Shown in pieces: positions 1 to 6,657 of a DNA stretch of 53,647 bases (positions are counted from its first letter, which is position 1; every line of letters begins with the position of its first letter). Below the pieces are notes generated by a model. That model was not told the DNA's origin, made no database searches, and saw nothing but the letters and a program-made list of their open reading frames with translations. Source of the stretch: Alphaproteobacteria bacterium (GTDB lineage Bacteria; Pseudomonadota; Alphaproteobacteria; Micropepsales; Micropepsaceae); NCBI GenBank assembly GCA_028865545.1, contig JAGWJY010000020.1:1-53647 (forward strand), read 5' to 3'. The position numbers and the translations under genes are program-made.

Positions 1-1
1 T

Positions 2-259
2 GAATTGGAAGGAATATTGACTTCAATTTCTGAAGCATTCCGTTTGTACTTTTTTGATCCATCTGAGAATCTCTCACTAAAGACGAAAGAATTTATCATG
101 CATCGAGGTCTTGGTGGTTTTGAAATGTACTCTGGATGGTTGCCATCAGAAATTTGGATCAAGAAGTCGATAGTCAAGTTTTTTGCACGTGAGTATAAAA
201 TGACATTCAAGTGGTGCACTGCCGAGAATGAGGTAATTGAAGGTTCGCTCCCATTCTGA
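2..259 (+). CDS. C-terminal part of an unknown protein (5' end outside window)
   Basis: The reading frame is open from the first complete codon at position 2 to TGA at 257-259, so this is probably the last 85 residues of a longer gene; a TTG at 5-7 is the earliest possible in-window start but has no ribosome site in view. The visible peptide is rich in aromatic residues and lysine and carries no motif I recognise. Base composition is far more AT-rich than every other gene in the window, and codons such as AAT, AAA and TTT are common here and rare elsewhere. That suggests recently acquired DNA. No function can be assigned. Confidence 0.4.
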   Translation, partial: ELEGILTSISEAFRLYFFDPSENLSLKTKEFIMHRGLGGFEMYSGWLPSEIWIKKSIVKFFAREYKMTFKWCTAENEVIEGSLPF

Positions 260-592
260 CAGCGATTGATTTTGTCGAATTATATGGACAATGCACACCG
301 AGAAGCAAAGCCACAATCGTCGAGATTTATCCGCTTGTATCCGGACGCATTCGGTGCGATGCCGTCGTCTGTTACGCAAAGGTACTTCACATCGCCGCGC
401 ATCCGCGCGGGCCTGCGGGTAAGCGGGAACCAACGGACGGGTGCCCTAGAATTTGCGGCGCAATCCGACGCGTTTTGGCTCTCGTCGCGCTTTGACGTGA
501 TAAGCCGCGGCCCATGACAATGAGTGCGCGTGGCGGAAGGCCCTTTCGTTTCGCTCGCGTCCGCACGCGGTCGCAACGAACCTCGCTCAGCA

Positions 593-616
593 CTTCCCCC
601 GCTAAAGCGGGGGAAG
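593..616. repeat. Palindromic repeat, copy 1
   Basis: Arms CTTCCCCCGCT and AGCGGGGGAAG pair perfectly over 11 bp around a two-base AA loop. The same core with small changes recurs at 928-949 and inside the helicase gene at 9527-9548, so it belongs to a dispersed REP-like family. This copy lies exactly where the truncated antitoxin gene on the minus strand loses its family resemblance. Confidence 0.75.
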
Positions 617-769
617 AAAGGCGCTGGTGGCCGCATGCCGCTTTGCGATCCTGCTGTAGGCGGCATCGTCAAGCACGCCGATGCGATGCATGTCCTTAGC
701 GGTTTCGAGCAGGGCCTTGGTTAGACGACTCGGTTTTTTCTTTTTGGGCTTGGCTTTGGTTTTCGTCAT
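602..769 (-). pseudogene. Truncated N-terminus of an XRE-type antitoxin/regulator
   Basis: The 55-residue frame starts with a lysine-rich leader and continues with KALLETAKDMHRIGVLDDAA, then AYSRIAKRHA. This resembles the start of HigA/YiaG-like helix-turn-helix antitoxins, in which a similar helix (ETAKDMxxxGVxDxxTYxKIxxRH) precedes the HTH domain. Here the frame runs into the palindromic repeat at 593-616 and stops after about ten unrelated residues, so the whole HTH domain is missing. No toxin gene is visible beside it. The family assignment comes from memory of that leader; the truncation is seen directly. It is probably non-functional. Confidence 0.5.
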
Positions 770-901
770 GGCGGCGTGTCCGTTTGCAGAGACGTGTCGT
801 CTGCGTTCGGCATCATAGCACGATGCGCTCGTTTCGGAGAGGTTCACGCGTGTTTCACCTGGGTGGCCCGCGGGTCGTGACAACGAGGGTACGGCAGGTG
901 G

Positions 902-949
902 CCCCCTTCGCCCGCCTTCGGCGGGCACTTCCCCCGCAAGCGGGGGCAG
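902..949. repeat. Palindromic repeat, copy 2 (two adjacent hairpins)
   Basis: A first hairpin pairs GCCCGCC (910-916) with GGCGGGC (920-926) around a TTC loop. A second pairs CTTCCCCCGC (928-937) with GCGGGGGCAG (940-949) around AA, with one mismatch. The helicase copy has the same architecture: a CCCCCTTCG lead, a TTC-loop hairpin, then the long hairpin. It lies in non-coding DNA. Confidence 0.7.
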
Positions 950-1040
950 AAAAGAAGAACAGCGCTACGCCGGACAAGTGCGGGGGCAGAAAAGGAGAGC
1001 AGCGCTACGCCGGACAAGCGCGGGGGAAGAAGAAACGTGT
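941..1040. repeat. Tandem repeat, 40-bp period, about 2.5 copies
   Basis: The block CGGGGGCAGAAAAGAAGAAC followed by AGCGCTACGCCGGACAAGTG (941-980) recurs at 981-1020 with a few substitutions, and its first half recurs again at 1021-1040. The first base of the array is shared with the right arm of palindromic copy 2, so the array may have grown from that element. It is non-coding and is not CRISPR-like, because the copies abut without spacers. Confidence 0.75.
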
Positions 1041-1102
1041 CGCTGCGCCGTGACGGAGCCGTCAGCCGCGCGATGCCGCGCCCGCACCGCCGCAGGAAGC
1101 TT

Positions 1103-1136
1103 TTGAATGAGGTGGCGCAAAGGTATATATTGCGCC
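1103..1136 (+). promoter_or_regulatory. Sigma-70-like promoter overlapped by a palindromic operator
   Basis: TTGAAT (1103-1108) and TATATT (1126-1131) are separated by 17 bases. Arms GGCGCAA (1114-1120) and TTGCGCC (1130-1136) form a perfect 7-bp inverted repeat whose centre contains the TATATAT run. A dimeric regulator bound there would cover the -10 region. The site lies about 25 bases upstream of the secreted protein gene at 1161. Confidence 0.5.
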
Positions 1137-1160
1137 GTCAGATGACGAAGGGAGGTGCAG

Positions 1161-1457
1161 ATGAAGCGCTTTCTGTTTTTTGTCCCGCTGGCCGCGCTGG
1201 TGATGACGCCGGCTGCCGTGCTGGCCTATCCCAACGCTCCGAGCATCCAAGGCGGCATCCAGGCCATGGGGCTGGACACGATCCCGCGGACGGATCTCTC
1301 CAACCTGCGCCAGGTGGTCGATCGTCAGCACAAGCTTTATGAACTGCGGCAGGAAGGGCTGAAGCTCCAGGCCGAGGACGGCGGCACGCTGACGCCGCAG
1401 CACCGCGCCTATCTGCAGGCCAAGCTGGACGCCATCCAGGCGCACAGCACGGACTGA
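1161..1457 (+). CDS. Small secreted protein, paralogue A
   Basis: The start is the ATG at 1161, five bases after GGAGG (1151-1155). The 98-residue product begins with a clear signal peptide (MKRFLFFVPLAALVMTPAAV, then LA), predicting export to the periplasm. The mature part carries GLDTIPRTD and then a charged helical segment ending LTPQHRAYLQAKLDAIQ. The next gene encodes the same two blocks, so the pair arose by tandem duplication. I do not recognise the family and see no catalytic motif or cysteines. The palindrome over its promoter suggests dedicated regulation. Confidence 0.8.
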   Translation: MKRFLFFVPLAALVMTPAAVLAYPNAPSIQGGIQAMGLDTIPRTDLSNLRQVVDRQHKLYELRQEGLKLQAEDGGTLTPQHRAYLQAKLDAIQAHSTD

Positions 1458-1542
1458 GACGGGCGCCGGGTGTGACGCGCGGCTTTCGAACGGCGCGGCG
1501 CCGGTCTATGCTGCGCGGGCAGATGGCCGTGGAGAGACGCCG

Positions 1543-1872
1543 ATGAGAGTGCTCCGGTTTCTTGTTCCGCTCGCGGCGTTGACGCTGGCGCCGGTCGCCG
1601 CGCCGGCGGCGCTGGTCGGATCGAGCGCGCAAGGCGGCCCGCAATCCGGCACCACGCAGGGCGTGCAGGGCGGCATGACCGCCAGAGGCCTCGACACCAT
1701 CCCGCGCACGAATTTCGTCAAGTTCCGCCAGGTGATGGAGAAGCAGCGCGCGCTCTATGCGCTGCGCGAAGAGGGTTTGCGGCTGCAGGCGGCGGACGGC
1801 GGCAGGCTGACGCCGCAACATCTCGCCTATCTGCAAGCCAAGCTGGACGCCATCCAGGGACGCACGGAGTAA
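1543..1872 (+). CDS. Small secreted protein, paralogue B
   Basis: The 109-residue product has a signal peptide (MRVLRFLVPLAALTLAPVAA), then a glycine/glutamine-rich linker, then GLDTIPRTN and the helical block ending LTPQHLAYLQAKLDAIQ, all shared with the preceding gene. The linker is longer than in paralogue A. GGAGAG upstream of the ATG at 1543 is a reasonable ribosome site. An 85-base gap separates the two genes, so both could lie on one transcript. Function unknown; conservation of the helical tail suggests it is the functional part, for example a protein-binding helix. Confidence 0.8.
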   Translation: MRVLRFLVPLAALTLAPVAAPAALVGSSAQGGPQSGTTQGVQGGMTARGLDTIPRTNFVKFRQVMEKQRALYALREEGLRLQAADGGRLTPQHLAYLQAKLDAIQGRTE

Positions 1873-1878
1873 GGCGCG

Positions 1879-2352
1879 CTATCGCCGGGCCGCCGAAGCC
1901 GCGATGCGGTCCTCCGGCTGCGGCGCGGCCAGGTAGGTCTTGAAGCCGAGATCGGCGCGCAGCAGATCGTCGAGCGCGAGATTAAAAAGATTGTGCACTT
2001 CGGCGGCACCGACTTCGGCGGCGTTCGCCGTGTCGCGCTGCGTGCCGACGACGCGCGCCATCACCGAGCTGTGGACCTGCCGGTGGGCGGCGAGATCGGG
2101 ATAATCGAGCGCCGCCATCGCGGCTTCCTCCTCGCGGAAATGCCGCTCGAAGCGCGCGACGAGGCGCTGCAGGGTGTCGCGGAACAACGCGCCGTCGAGC
2201 ATGTCGCGCTGGTCGGCCTGCGCCAGCAAGCCGTTCAGGATGGCGATCAGCTCGCGGTGGTCTTCGTCGATATGGCCGTGATGCACCAGTGCCGCGTCCG
2301 GCAGGAAGAATTTCGGCTTTGCCACCTCGGCGGTGGCCGGTTCTGTGCTCAT
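1879..2352 (-). CDS. Hemerythrin-like (HHE) protein with an atypical last metal site
   Basis: This 157-residue protein has the four-helix pattern of bacteriohemerythrins, small di-iron proteins that bind oxygen or sense iron/oxygen in the cytoplasm. Ligand positions seen are His32 (IDEDH), His71 and Glu75 (HFREE), and His90 and His94 (HRQVH). In the last helix, where classical members have HxxxxD, this protein reads ADLGFKTYL, so the final His and Asp appear to be missing. Either the site is assembled differently or metal binding is altered. It is convergent with the secreted-protein pair, with only 6 bases between the gene ends. Confidence 0.8.
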   Translation of the reverse strand: MSTEPATAEVAKPKFFLPDAALVHHGHIDEDHRELIAILNGLLAQADQRDMLDGALFRDTLQRLVARFERHFREEEAAMAALDYPDLAAHRQVHSSVMARVVGTQRDTANAAEVGAAEVHNLFNLALDDLLRADLGFKTYLAAPQPEDRIAASAARR

Positions 2353-2465
2353 GGCGTGCCGTTTCCCGCGTGTTCAACTGCCGGTGCAAATATTAGGCAG
2401 GACGGCTTGCCAAATGCTTAACCGCGGGCGGCGTGGTTAAGCATCGGTTACCGGTTACCGCAGGC

Positions 2466-2499
2466 AAAAAAAAGCGGGCCCGAGGGAGAGAGCCCGCTT
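2466..2499 (-). terminator. Rho-independent terminator of the GH3 gene
   Basis: Read on the minus strand, AAGCGGGC (2499-2492) pairs with GCCCGCTT (2479-2472) and is followed by a run of T (opposite the A run 2466-2473). It sits about 20 bases after the GH3 stop codon. Confidence 0.9.
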
Positions 2500-2519
2500 C
2501 AGGTGGGTGCGGGAAGAAG

Positions 2520-5213
2520 CTAGTAGGGGAGCTTCTTCCCGCCCTCGATGGTGAAGCCGGTGGCGACGATGGCTTTGGTGGTGCCGCGCTGGCCGCCGCC
2601 GATGCTGAGCGCATAGTCGCCCGGCTGCACTTCTATATCGCCGGCCTCGGTCACCGAGCTGAGGTCGCGCGGCTTGAGGTCGAAATGCAGATGCTGCGTC
2701 TCGCCCGGCGCCAGATGCACGCGCTGCATGCCGCGTAGCGCCCGGATCGGCGTGCCGGGAATCTTCGGGAAGGCGAGATAGAGTTCGGCCACCTCGTCGC
2801 CGGCGCGCTTGCCGGTGTTCCTGACCTCGACGTCGACGCCGAGCGGCTCGCCCGCCTGCAGCTTGTCCGTCGACAGCTTGAGACCGCTATAGGCGAAGCT
2901 GGTGTAGCTGAGGCCATAGCCGAAGGGATAAAGCGGCTTGCCGGTGAAGTAGCGATAGGTGCGGCCCTTCATGGCGTAATCGTCGAAAGGCGGCAGCTGC
3001 CGGGTGCCGGTGTAGAAGGTCACCGGCAGGCGGCCGGCGGGATTGTTGGCGCCCGACAGCGTCTCGCCGATGGCGGTGCCGCCTTCCTCGCCCGAATACC
3101 AGGCGTCCATGATCGCCGAAGCGTTCTTCGCCGACCAGTTCACCGCCAGCGCCGAACCGTTCATCAGCACCACCACCAGCGGCTTGCCGGTCTTCTTCAC
3201 CGCCTGCAGCACGGCTTCTTCCGCGGCCGGCAGCTTGAGGCTGGTGCGGTCGCCGCCTTTGAAGCCCGGCACGTCGACGTTCATCTCCTCGCCTTCGAGC
3301 TGCGAGGTGATGCCGACCACGGCCACCACCACATCGGCGTGCTGCGCCGCCGCGACGGCGCGCGGCAGCGGGTTGTCGGTCAGGGCGCCCCAGACGAACT
3401 TGATCGCCAAGGGACCGGGCGCCAGATCGCGCTCGATCCGCACCGCGTATTTGTGGCCCGCCTCGAGATTGATCTGCACCGTCTTGGGCGCACGCTGGCG
3501 CGGCACGGTGATGTCGACGATCAGCTTGCCGTCGACCCACAACCGGCCCGACCGCGAGTCGAGGCCGATCAGATAGGGACCGGTCTGCGTCGGCGTCAGC
3601 GTGCCCGTCCAGCGCACGGCGAATTTCGGCGCGGCCGGCAGTTCGATCTTGCGGTCGAAATCGTAGACCACGCCGGGATCGACGCGGCTGAGCACCGGCG
3701 TGCCGGAGAAGTCGGCTGTGGTGAAGAACGCGGCGGTCAGACCCGGCTTGCCGTCGTCGGCCGTCAGATAGGAAGTTTCCACGGGCTCCACCGGCCGCAG
3801 GAAATTCGTGCCCGGCTCGAAGGTGACCTTGGCGTTCGGGAAGGCGGCGCGGATGCCGTCGAGCGCGGTGACGGTGCGCGACGGAAAGCCGTTGTAATTG
3901 CCGTACAGCACCGTCTTCACGTCGGCGAGCGGACCGACCACGGCGATGCGCCTGACGCCGGGCTTCAGCGGCAACACGCCGTTGTTCTTGAGCAGCACGA
4001 TGGACTCACGCGCCGCCTTGAGCGCCAGTTCGCGATGCGCCGGCGAATCCAGCTCGGACTCCGGCGTGTTGGCGTAAGGCACCATGCCCGGCGGATCGAA
4101 CAGGCCGAGCTTCATGCGGGCGGTGAACAGCCGCTTCAGCGAGGCGTCCATCACCGACTCCGGCAGCAGGCCTTCCTTCACGGCGTCGACGTAGCGCTGA
4201 TAGTCGTCGTTATCCAGCCGCGACTGCGAGAAGTCGGCGCAGTCGTTGTCCACGCCGTGCTTCATCGAAACGGCCGCGGCCTCCGCCAGCGTCTTCACAT
4301 AATGATGCCCGCCGGTGGTGAACATGCTGAGCCCGCCGTCGATGTCGGCGATGGCGTCGCAATCCGACACCATATAGCCCTTGAAGTCCCAGGCGCCGCG
4401 CAGCGTGTCCGTCAGCAGAAAGTCGTTGGCGCAGGCGGGTTGGCCGTTGATGGCGTTGTAGGCGCACATGATCGAGTCCGCCTTGGCGTCGACGATCGCT
4501 TCGCGGAAGGCCGGCAGATAGGTGTCTTCCTCGTCGTGCTTGCTGACCTTGACGTCGGCCTCATGGCGCGTGGGCTCGGGGCCGCTGTGCACCGCGAAGT
4601 GCTTGGGCGTCGCAATGGTGCGGTAGTATTTCGGATTGTCGCCCTGCATGCCGGTGACGAAGGCGTAGCCCATGCGGCCGGTCAGGTACGGGTCCTCGCC
4701 GTAGGTCTCCTGGCCGCGGCCCCAGCGCGGATCGCGAAAGATGTTGATGTTGGGCGACCAGAAGTCGAGGCCCTGATAGATGTCGTGCCGGCCCGCGGCG
4801 ATCGCCATCTCATATTTGACGCGCGCCTCGGTGGAGATGTCCACCGCCATGGAATGAACCAGCGCCGGATCGAAGGTGGCGCCGAGCCCGATCGGTTCGG
4901 GGAACACGGTGGCGACGCCGTTGCGCGCGACGCCGTGCAGCGCCTCGCTCCACCAGTTGTAAGCGGGGATGCCGAGCCGGGGGATGGCGCGTGCCTCATT
5001 GACCAGCTGCGAAGCCTTCTCTTCCAGCGTCATGCGCGAGACGAGGTCGTCCACCCGCTGCGCGATCGGCAGGTCGGGGTTCATGTAAGGCGGCGGGGCC
5101 GCTACGGGAGCGCTCCCATTCCGGGCCGTCGAAACAGGCGGCGTGCTGCATGAGGCCAGCACCAAGGATGCAAAGGCGGCGACCGCCAGCGAAATCTTAC
5201 CGGACCAGTTCAT
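2520..5213 (-). CDS. GH3 beta-glucosidase/xylosidase lipoprotein with PA14 domain
   Basis: The start at 5213 follows GAGGAGGAA and opens a lipoprotein signal with lipobox LVLASC (Cys22); longer in-frame starts lack this. The 897-residue protein has the GH3 order: N-terminal barrel (about 45-370) with PKHFAVHSGPE and the nucleophile in GYMVSDCDAI (Asp284), then the alpha/beta sandwich, interrupted by a PA14 carbohydrate-binding domain (about 490-608), then LEGEE (around 640), a likely region for the acid/base residue, and a C-terminal fibronectin-III-like domain. It should release glucose or xylose from oligosaccharides at the cell envelope. The SDCDAI motif and PA14 insert resemble xylan- or glucan-processing members; the substrate cannot be fixed from sequence. 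Confidence 0.93.
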   Translation of the reverse strand: MNWSGKISLAVAAFASLVLASCSTPPVSTARNGSAPVAAPPPYMNPDLPIAQRVDDLVSRMTLEEKASQLVNEARAIPRLGIPAYNWWSEALHGVARNGVATVFPEPIGLGATFDPALVHSMAVDISTEARVKYEMAIAAGRHDIYQGLDFWSPNINIFRDPRWGRGQETYGEDPYLTGRMGYAFVTGMQGDNPKYYRTIATPKHFAVHSGPEPTRHEADVKVSKHDEEDTYLPAFREAIVDAKADSIMCAYNAINGQPACANDFLLTDTLRGAWDFKGYMVSDCDAIADIDGGLSMFTTGGHHYVKTLAEAAAVSMKHGVDNDCADFSQSRLDNDDYQRYVDAVKEGLLPESVMDASLKRLFTARMKLGLFDPPGMVPYANTPESELDSPAHRELALKAARESIVLLKNNGVLPLKPGVRRIAVVGPLADVKTVLYGNYNGFPSRTVTALDGIRAAFPNAKVTFEPGTNFLRPVEPVETSYLTADDGKPGLTAAFFTTADFSGTPVLSRVDPGVVYDFDRKIELPAAPKFAVRWTGTLTPTQTGPYLIGLDSRSGRLWVDGKLIVDITVPRQRAPKTVQINLEAGHKYAVRIERDLAPGPLAIKFVWGALTDNPLPRAVAAAQHADVVVAVVGITSQLEGEEMNVDVPGFKGGDRTSLKLPAAEEAVLQAVKKTGKPLVVVLMNGSALAVNWSAKNASAIMDAWYSGEEGGTAIGETLSGANNPAGRLPVTFYTGTRQLPPFDDYAMKGRTYRYFTGKPLYPFGYGLSYTSFAYSGLKLSTDKLQAGEPLGVDVEVRNTGKRAGDEVAELYLAFPKIPGTPIRALRGMQRVHLAPGETQHLHFDLKPRDLSSVTEAGDIEVQPGDYALSIGGGQRGTTKAIVATGFTIEGGKKLPY

Positions 5214-5234
5214 AGGGACATTCCTCCTCGGCGC

Positions 5235-5254
5235 ATTATCAGCGGTTGGATAAT
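5235..5254 (-). promoter_or_regulatory. Candidate operator/promoter of the GH3 gene
   Basis: ATTATC (5235-5240) and GATAAT (5249-5254) form a 6-bp inverted repeat with an 8-base spacer, about 22 bases upstream of the GH3 start. On the minus strand the start-proximal arm reads GATAAT, close to a -10 element, so a repressor here would block the promoter. No regulator gene for carbohydrate use is adjacent. Confidence 0.35.
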
Positions 5255-5401
5255 CCCTACACCGGCAGAGCGTTTTTCGCAATTCAGGGACACGCGCCTG
5301 GCTTCGCGGATGACAGAGACGTGACCCCTGGGCGCGCGCGAGCAAGGTCCGATGGCCGCTGCCATCCCGGGGCATGAGCGCCGCGGCGGATCAAATTGCG
5401 G

Positions 5402-5428
5402 CGCACGGCGTCCTAGGCTCGCCGTGCG
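5402..5428 (-). terminator. Strong hairpin after the AhpD-like gene (possible terminator)
   Basis: CGCACGGCG (5402-5410) pairs with CGCCGTGCG (5420-5428), 9 bp with a 9-base loop, 11 bases after the stop codon at 5440. No T run follows, so it may terminate weakly or protect the mRNA 3' end. Confidence 0.4.
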
Positions 5429-5439
5429 TCGGCAGGTAG

Positions 5440-5901
5440 TCAGGCCGCGGCGGTCTGCGATACGGGGTGCACGGCGCGAAAACTGATGCCGATGCGGTTC
5501 CAAGCATTGATCGCCGAGATGGCGACGGTGAGATTGACCAGTTCTTCCTGGCAGAAATGTTCGCGGGCCATGTCATAGACGTCATCGGGCACATGGGAGG
5601 TCGAGACCAGCGTCACGGCTTCGGTCCAGGCGAGGGCGGCGCGTTCGCGTTCGCTGAACAACGGCGATTCCTGCCAGGCGCTGAGCATATAAAGTCTTTC
5701 CTCGCTTTCCCCGTGCGCACGCGCCTCGCGCGTATGCATGTGGACGCAATAAGCGCAGCCATTGATCTGCGACGCGCGCGTCTTCACGAGATCCAGCAGG
5801 CCCCGGTCGAGGCCGCTGGCTTGGGTGAAGCCTTCGAGCAGCGTCAGAGCTTTGATCGCTTCCGGCGCGGCTTTGTAGGGATTCAGCCTAGGTTTCATCA
5901 T
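5440..5901 (-). CDS. AhpD/carboxymuconolactone decarboxylase family protein
   Basis: This 153-residue protein carries the redox pair Cys49-Cys52 in INGCAYCVHMHTREA, with His56 nearby, which is the AhpD-type alkylhydroperoxidase signature. Such proteins reduce peroxides through a CxxC disulfide, although many single-domain members have unknown substrates. Two consecutive ATG codons (5901 and 5898) follow AAAGGAG; the second has the better spacing. It lies 32 bases downstream of the TetR gene on the same strand, so they are probably co-transcribed and controlled by the two palindromes upstream. Context suggests a response to a toxic electrophile or oxidant. Confidence 0.85.
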   Translation of the reverse strand: MMKPRLNPYKAAPEAIKALTLLEGFTQASGLDRGLLDLVKTRASQINGCAYCVHMHTREARAHGESEERLYMLSAWQESPLFSERERAALAWTEAVTLVSTSHVPDDVYDMAREHFCQEELVNLTVAISAINAWNRIGISFRAVHPVSQTAAA

Positions 5902-5933
5902 TCTTCTCCTTTCGTGGTGATCGCGGCTGGTTG

Positions 5934-6581
5934 CTATCGGCGCGGCCGCACGCCGTCCAAAAAAATCCGCACAGCGGTCTGTGCTCTCTGTTCGGTGTCT
6001 TCCGCCGAAGGGCGAGACATGAGGCCGAGCACCGTCTTGAGATGCCGGTTGTCGCGGATCATGCCGACAAACTCGTCCGCGGCGCCGTCCGGATCGTCGA
6101 GCGCGATGTCGCCGCGCTCCAGAAATTCCTTCAGCACCTGAGACAGCCGAGCGCTCGCGAGGCCCGGGCCGCTGTCGTAGAAGAGCTTCGCCAATTCCGG
6201 AAAGCGGACGCCTTCGGCGACCACCAGGCGATACAACGCCAATACGGTCGGCGACATCTGCACGCGGTTCAGCTCGCGCGCGAATTCGAGCAGCGTCGCA
6301 TCGAGATTCCGCCCGGCCATGGCTTCGGGCGCCAGCGCCGCCAGCGCATGCCTGGCATTGTCCGTGACGATCGCGGCAAACAAGCCTTCCTTGCTGCCGA
6401 ACTCGCTGTAGATCGTGCGCTTCGAGCCGCCGACCTTGGCGATGATGTCGTCGATGCTGGTGCCGGCGAAGCCATGTTCGAAGAACACCGGCGCCGCGGC
6501 CTTGATGATCTCTTCGCGACGGGTCTCCTGACGGCTCTTGCCGGGCTTTTCGGTCGCGGTCGTCTTTTTTCCTGCAGCCAT
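5934..6581 (-). CDS. TetR/AcrR family regulator of the divergent efflux operon
   Basis: The 215-residue product has a basic leader and a TetR HTH (about 20-65) including GTSIDDIIAKVGGSKRTIYS, then a C-terminal ligand domain of the AcrR-C type. I chose ATG 6581, seven bases after AAGAGG; GTG 6584 is also possible, while a longer start at 6644 would run through the operator. It is divergent from the HlyD/DHA2 efflux genes, with two palindromes between. The expected role is a repressor released by a drug-like ligand, also controlling itself and the AhpD-like gene. Confidence 0.88.
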   Translation of the reverse strand: MAAGKKTTATEKPGKSRQETRREEIIKAAAPVFFEHGFAGTSIDDIIAKVGGSKRTIYSEFGSKEGLFAAIVTDNARHALAALAPEAMAGRNLDATLLEFARELNRVQMSPTVLALYRLVVAEGVRFPELAKLFYDSGPGLASARLSQVLKEFLERGDIALDDPDGAADEFVGMIRDNRHLKTVLGLMSRPSAEDTEQRAQTAVRIFLDGVRPRR

Positions 6582-6598
6582 CACATTGCCTCTTGACT

Positions 6599-6619
6599 GG
6601 TACGGTACGTTACCGTACC
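6599..6619. promoter_or_regulatory. TetR operator, palindrome 1
   Basis: GGTACGGTA (6599-6607) and TACCGTACC (6611-6619) are perfect 9-bp arms around CGT. The site lies 18 bases upstream of the TetR start and 39 upstream of the efflux start, as expected for a TetR dimer site controlling both directions. Confidence 0.8.
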
Positions 6620-6626
6620 TATGAGT

Positions 6627-6642
6627 GGTAATATGCATTACC
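6627..6642. promoter_or_regulatory. TetR operator, palindrome 2
   Basis: GGTAAT (6627-6632) and ATTACC (6637-6642) form a second perfect inverted repeat with an ATGC centre. It shares the GGTA/TACC ends of palindrome 1, so the same regulator may bind both. It ends 4 bases before the CGGAGG ribosome site of the efflux gene. Confidence 0.6.
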
Positions 6643-6657
6643 AAACGGAGGATGTCA

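Larger units (their letters stand above)
260..1102. other. Gene-poor scar region with repeats and one broken gene
   Basis: About 840 bases lie between the AT-rich partial gene and the first intact gene. Short open frames exist on both strands between 266 and 600, but none has a convincing ribosome site, conserved motif or normal codon pattern, so I call none of them. Composition climbs from AT-rich at the left to G+C-rich at the right. The stretch contains a truncated antitoxin gene, two palindromic elements and a 40-bp tandem repeat, each listed separately. This is what remains of an insertion or deletion hotspot. Confidence 0.5.

Noticed and set aside
266..600. Short open frames on both strands in the left scar region
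   Set aside because: No ribosome site, motif or normal codon use; cannot be told from random frames in G+C-rich DNA.
602..928. Complete toxin-antitoxin pair
   Set aside because: Only the antitoxin leader remains; no toxin frame and no HTH domain.
941..1040. CRISPR-like repeat array
   Set aside because: Copies are contiguous and diverging, with no spacers, and no cas gene is in the window.
3339..5153. Plus-strand frame opposite the GH3 gene
   Set aside because: Shadow frame without ribosome site or domains; the minus strand shows GH3 catalytic motifs.
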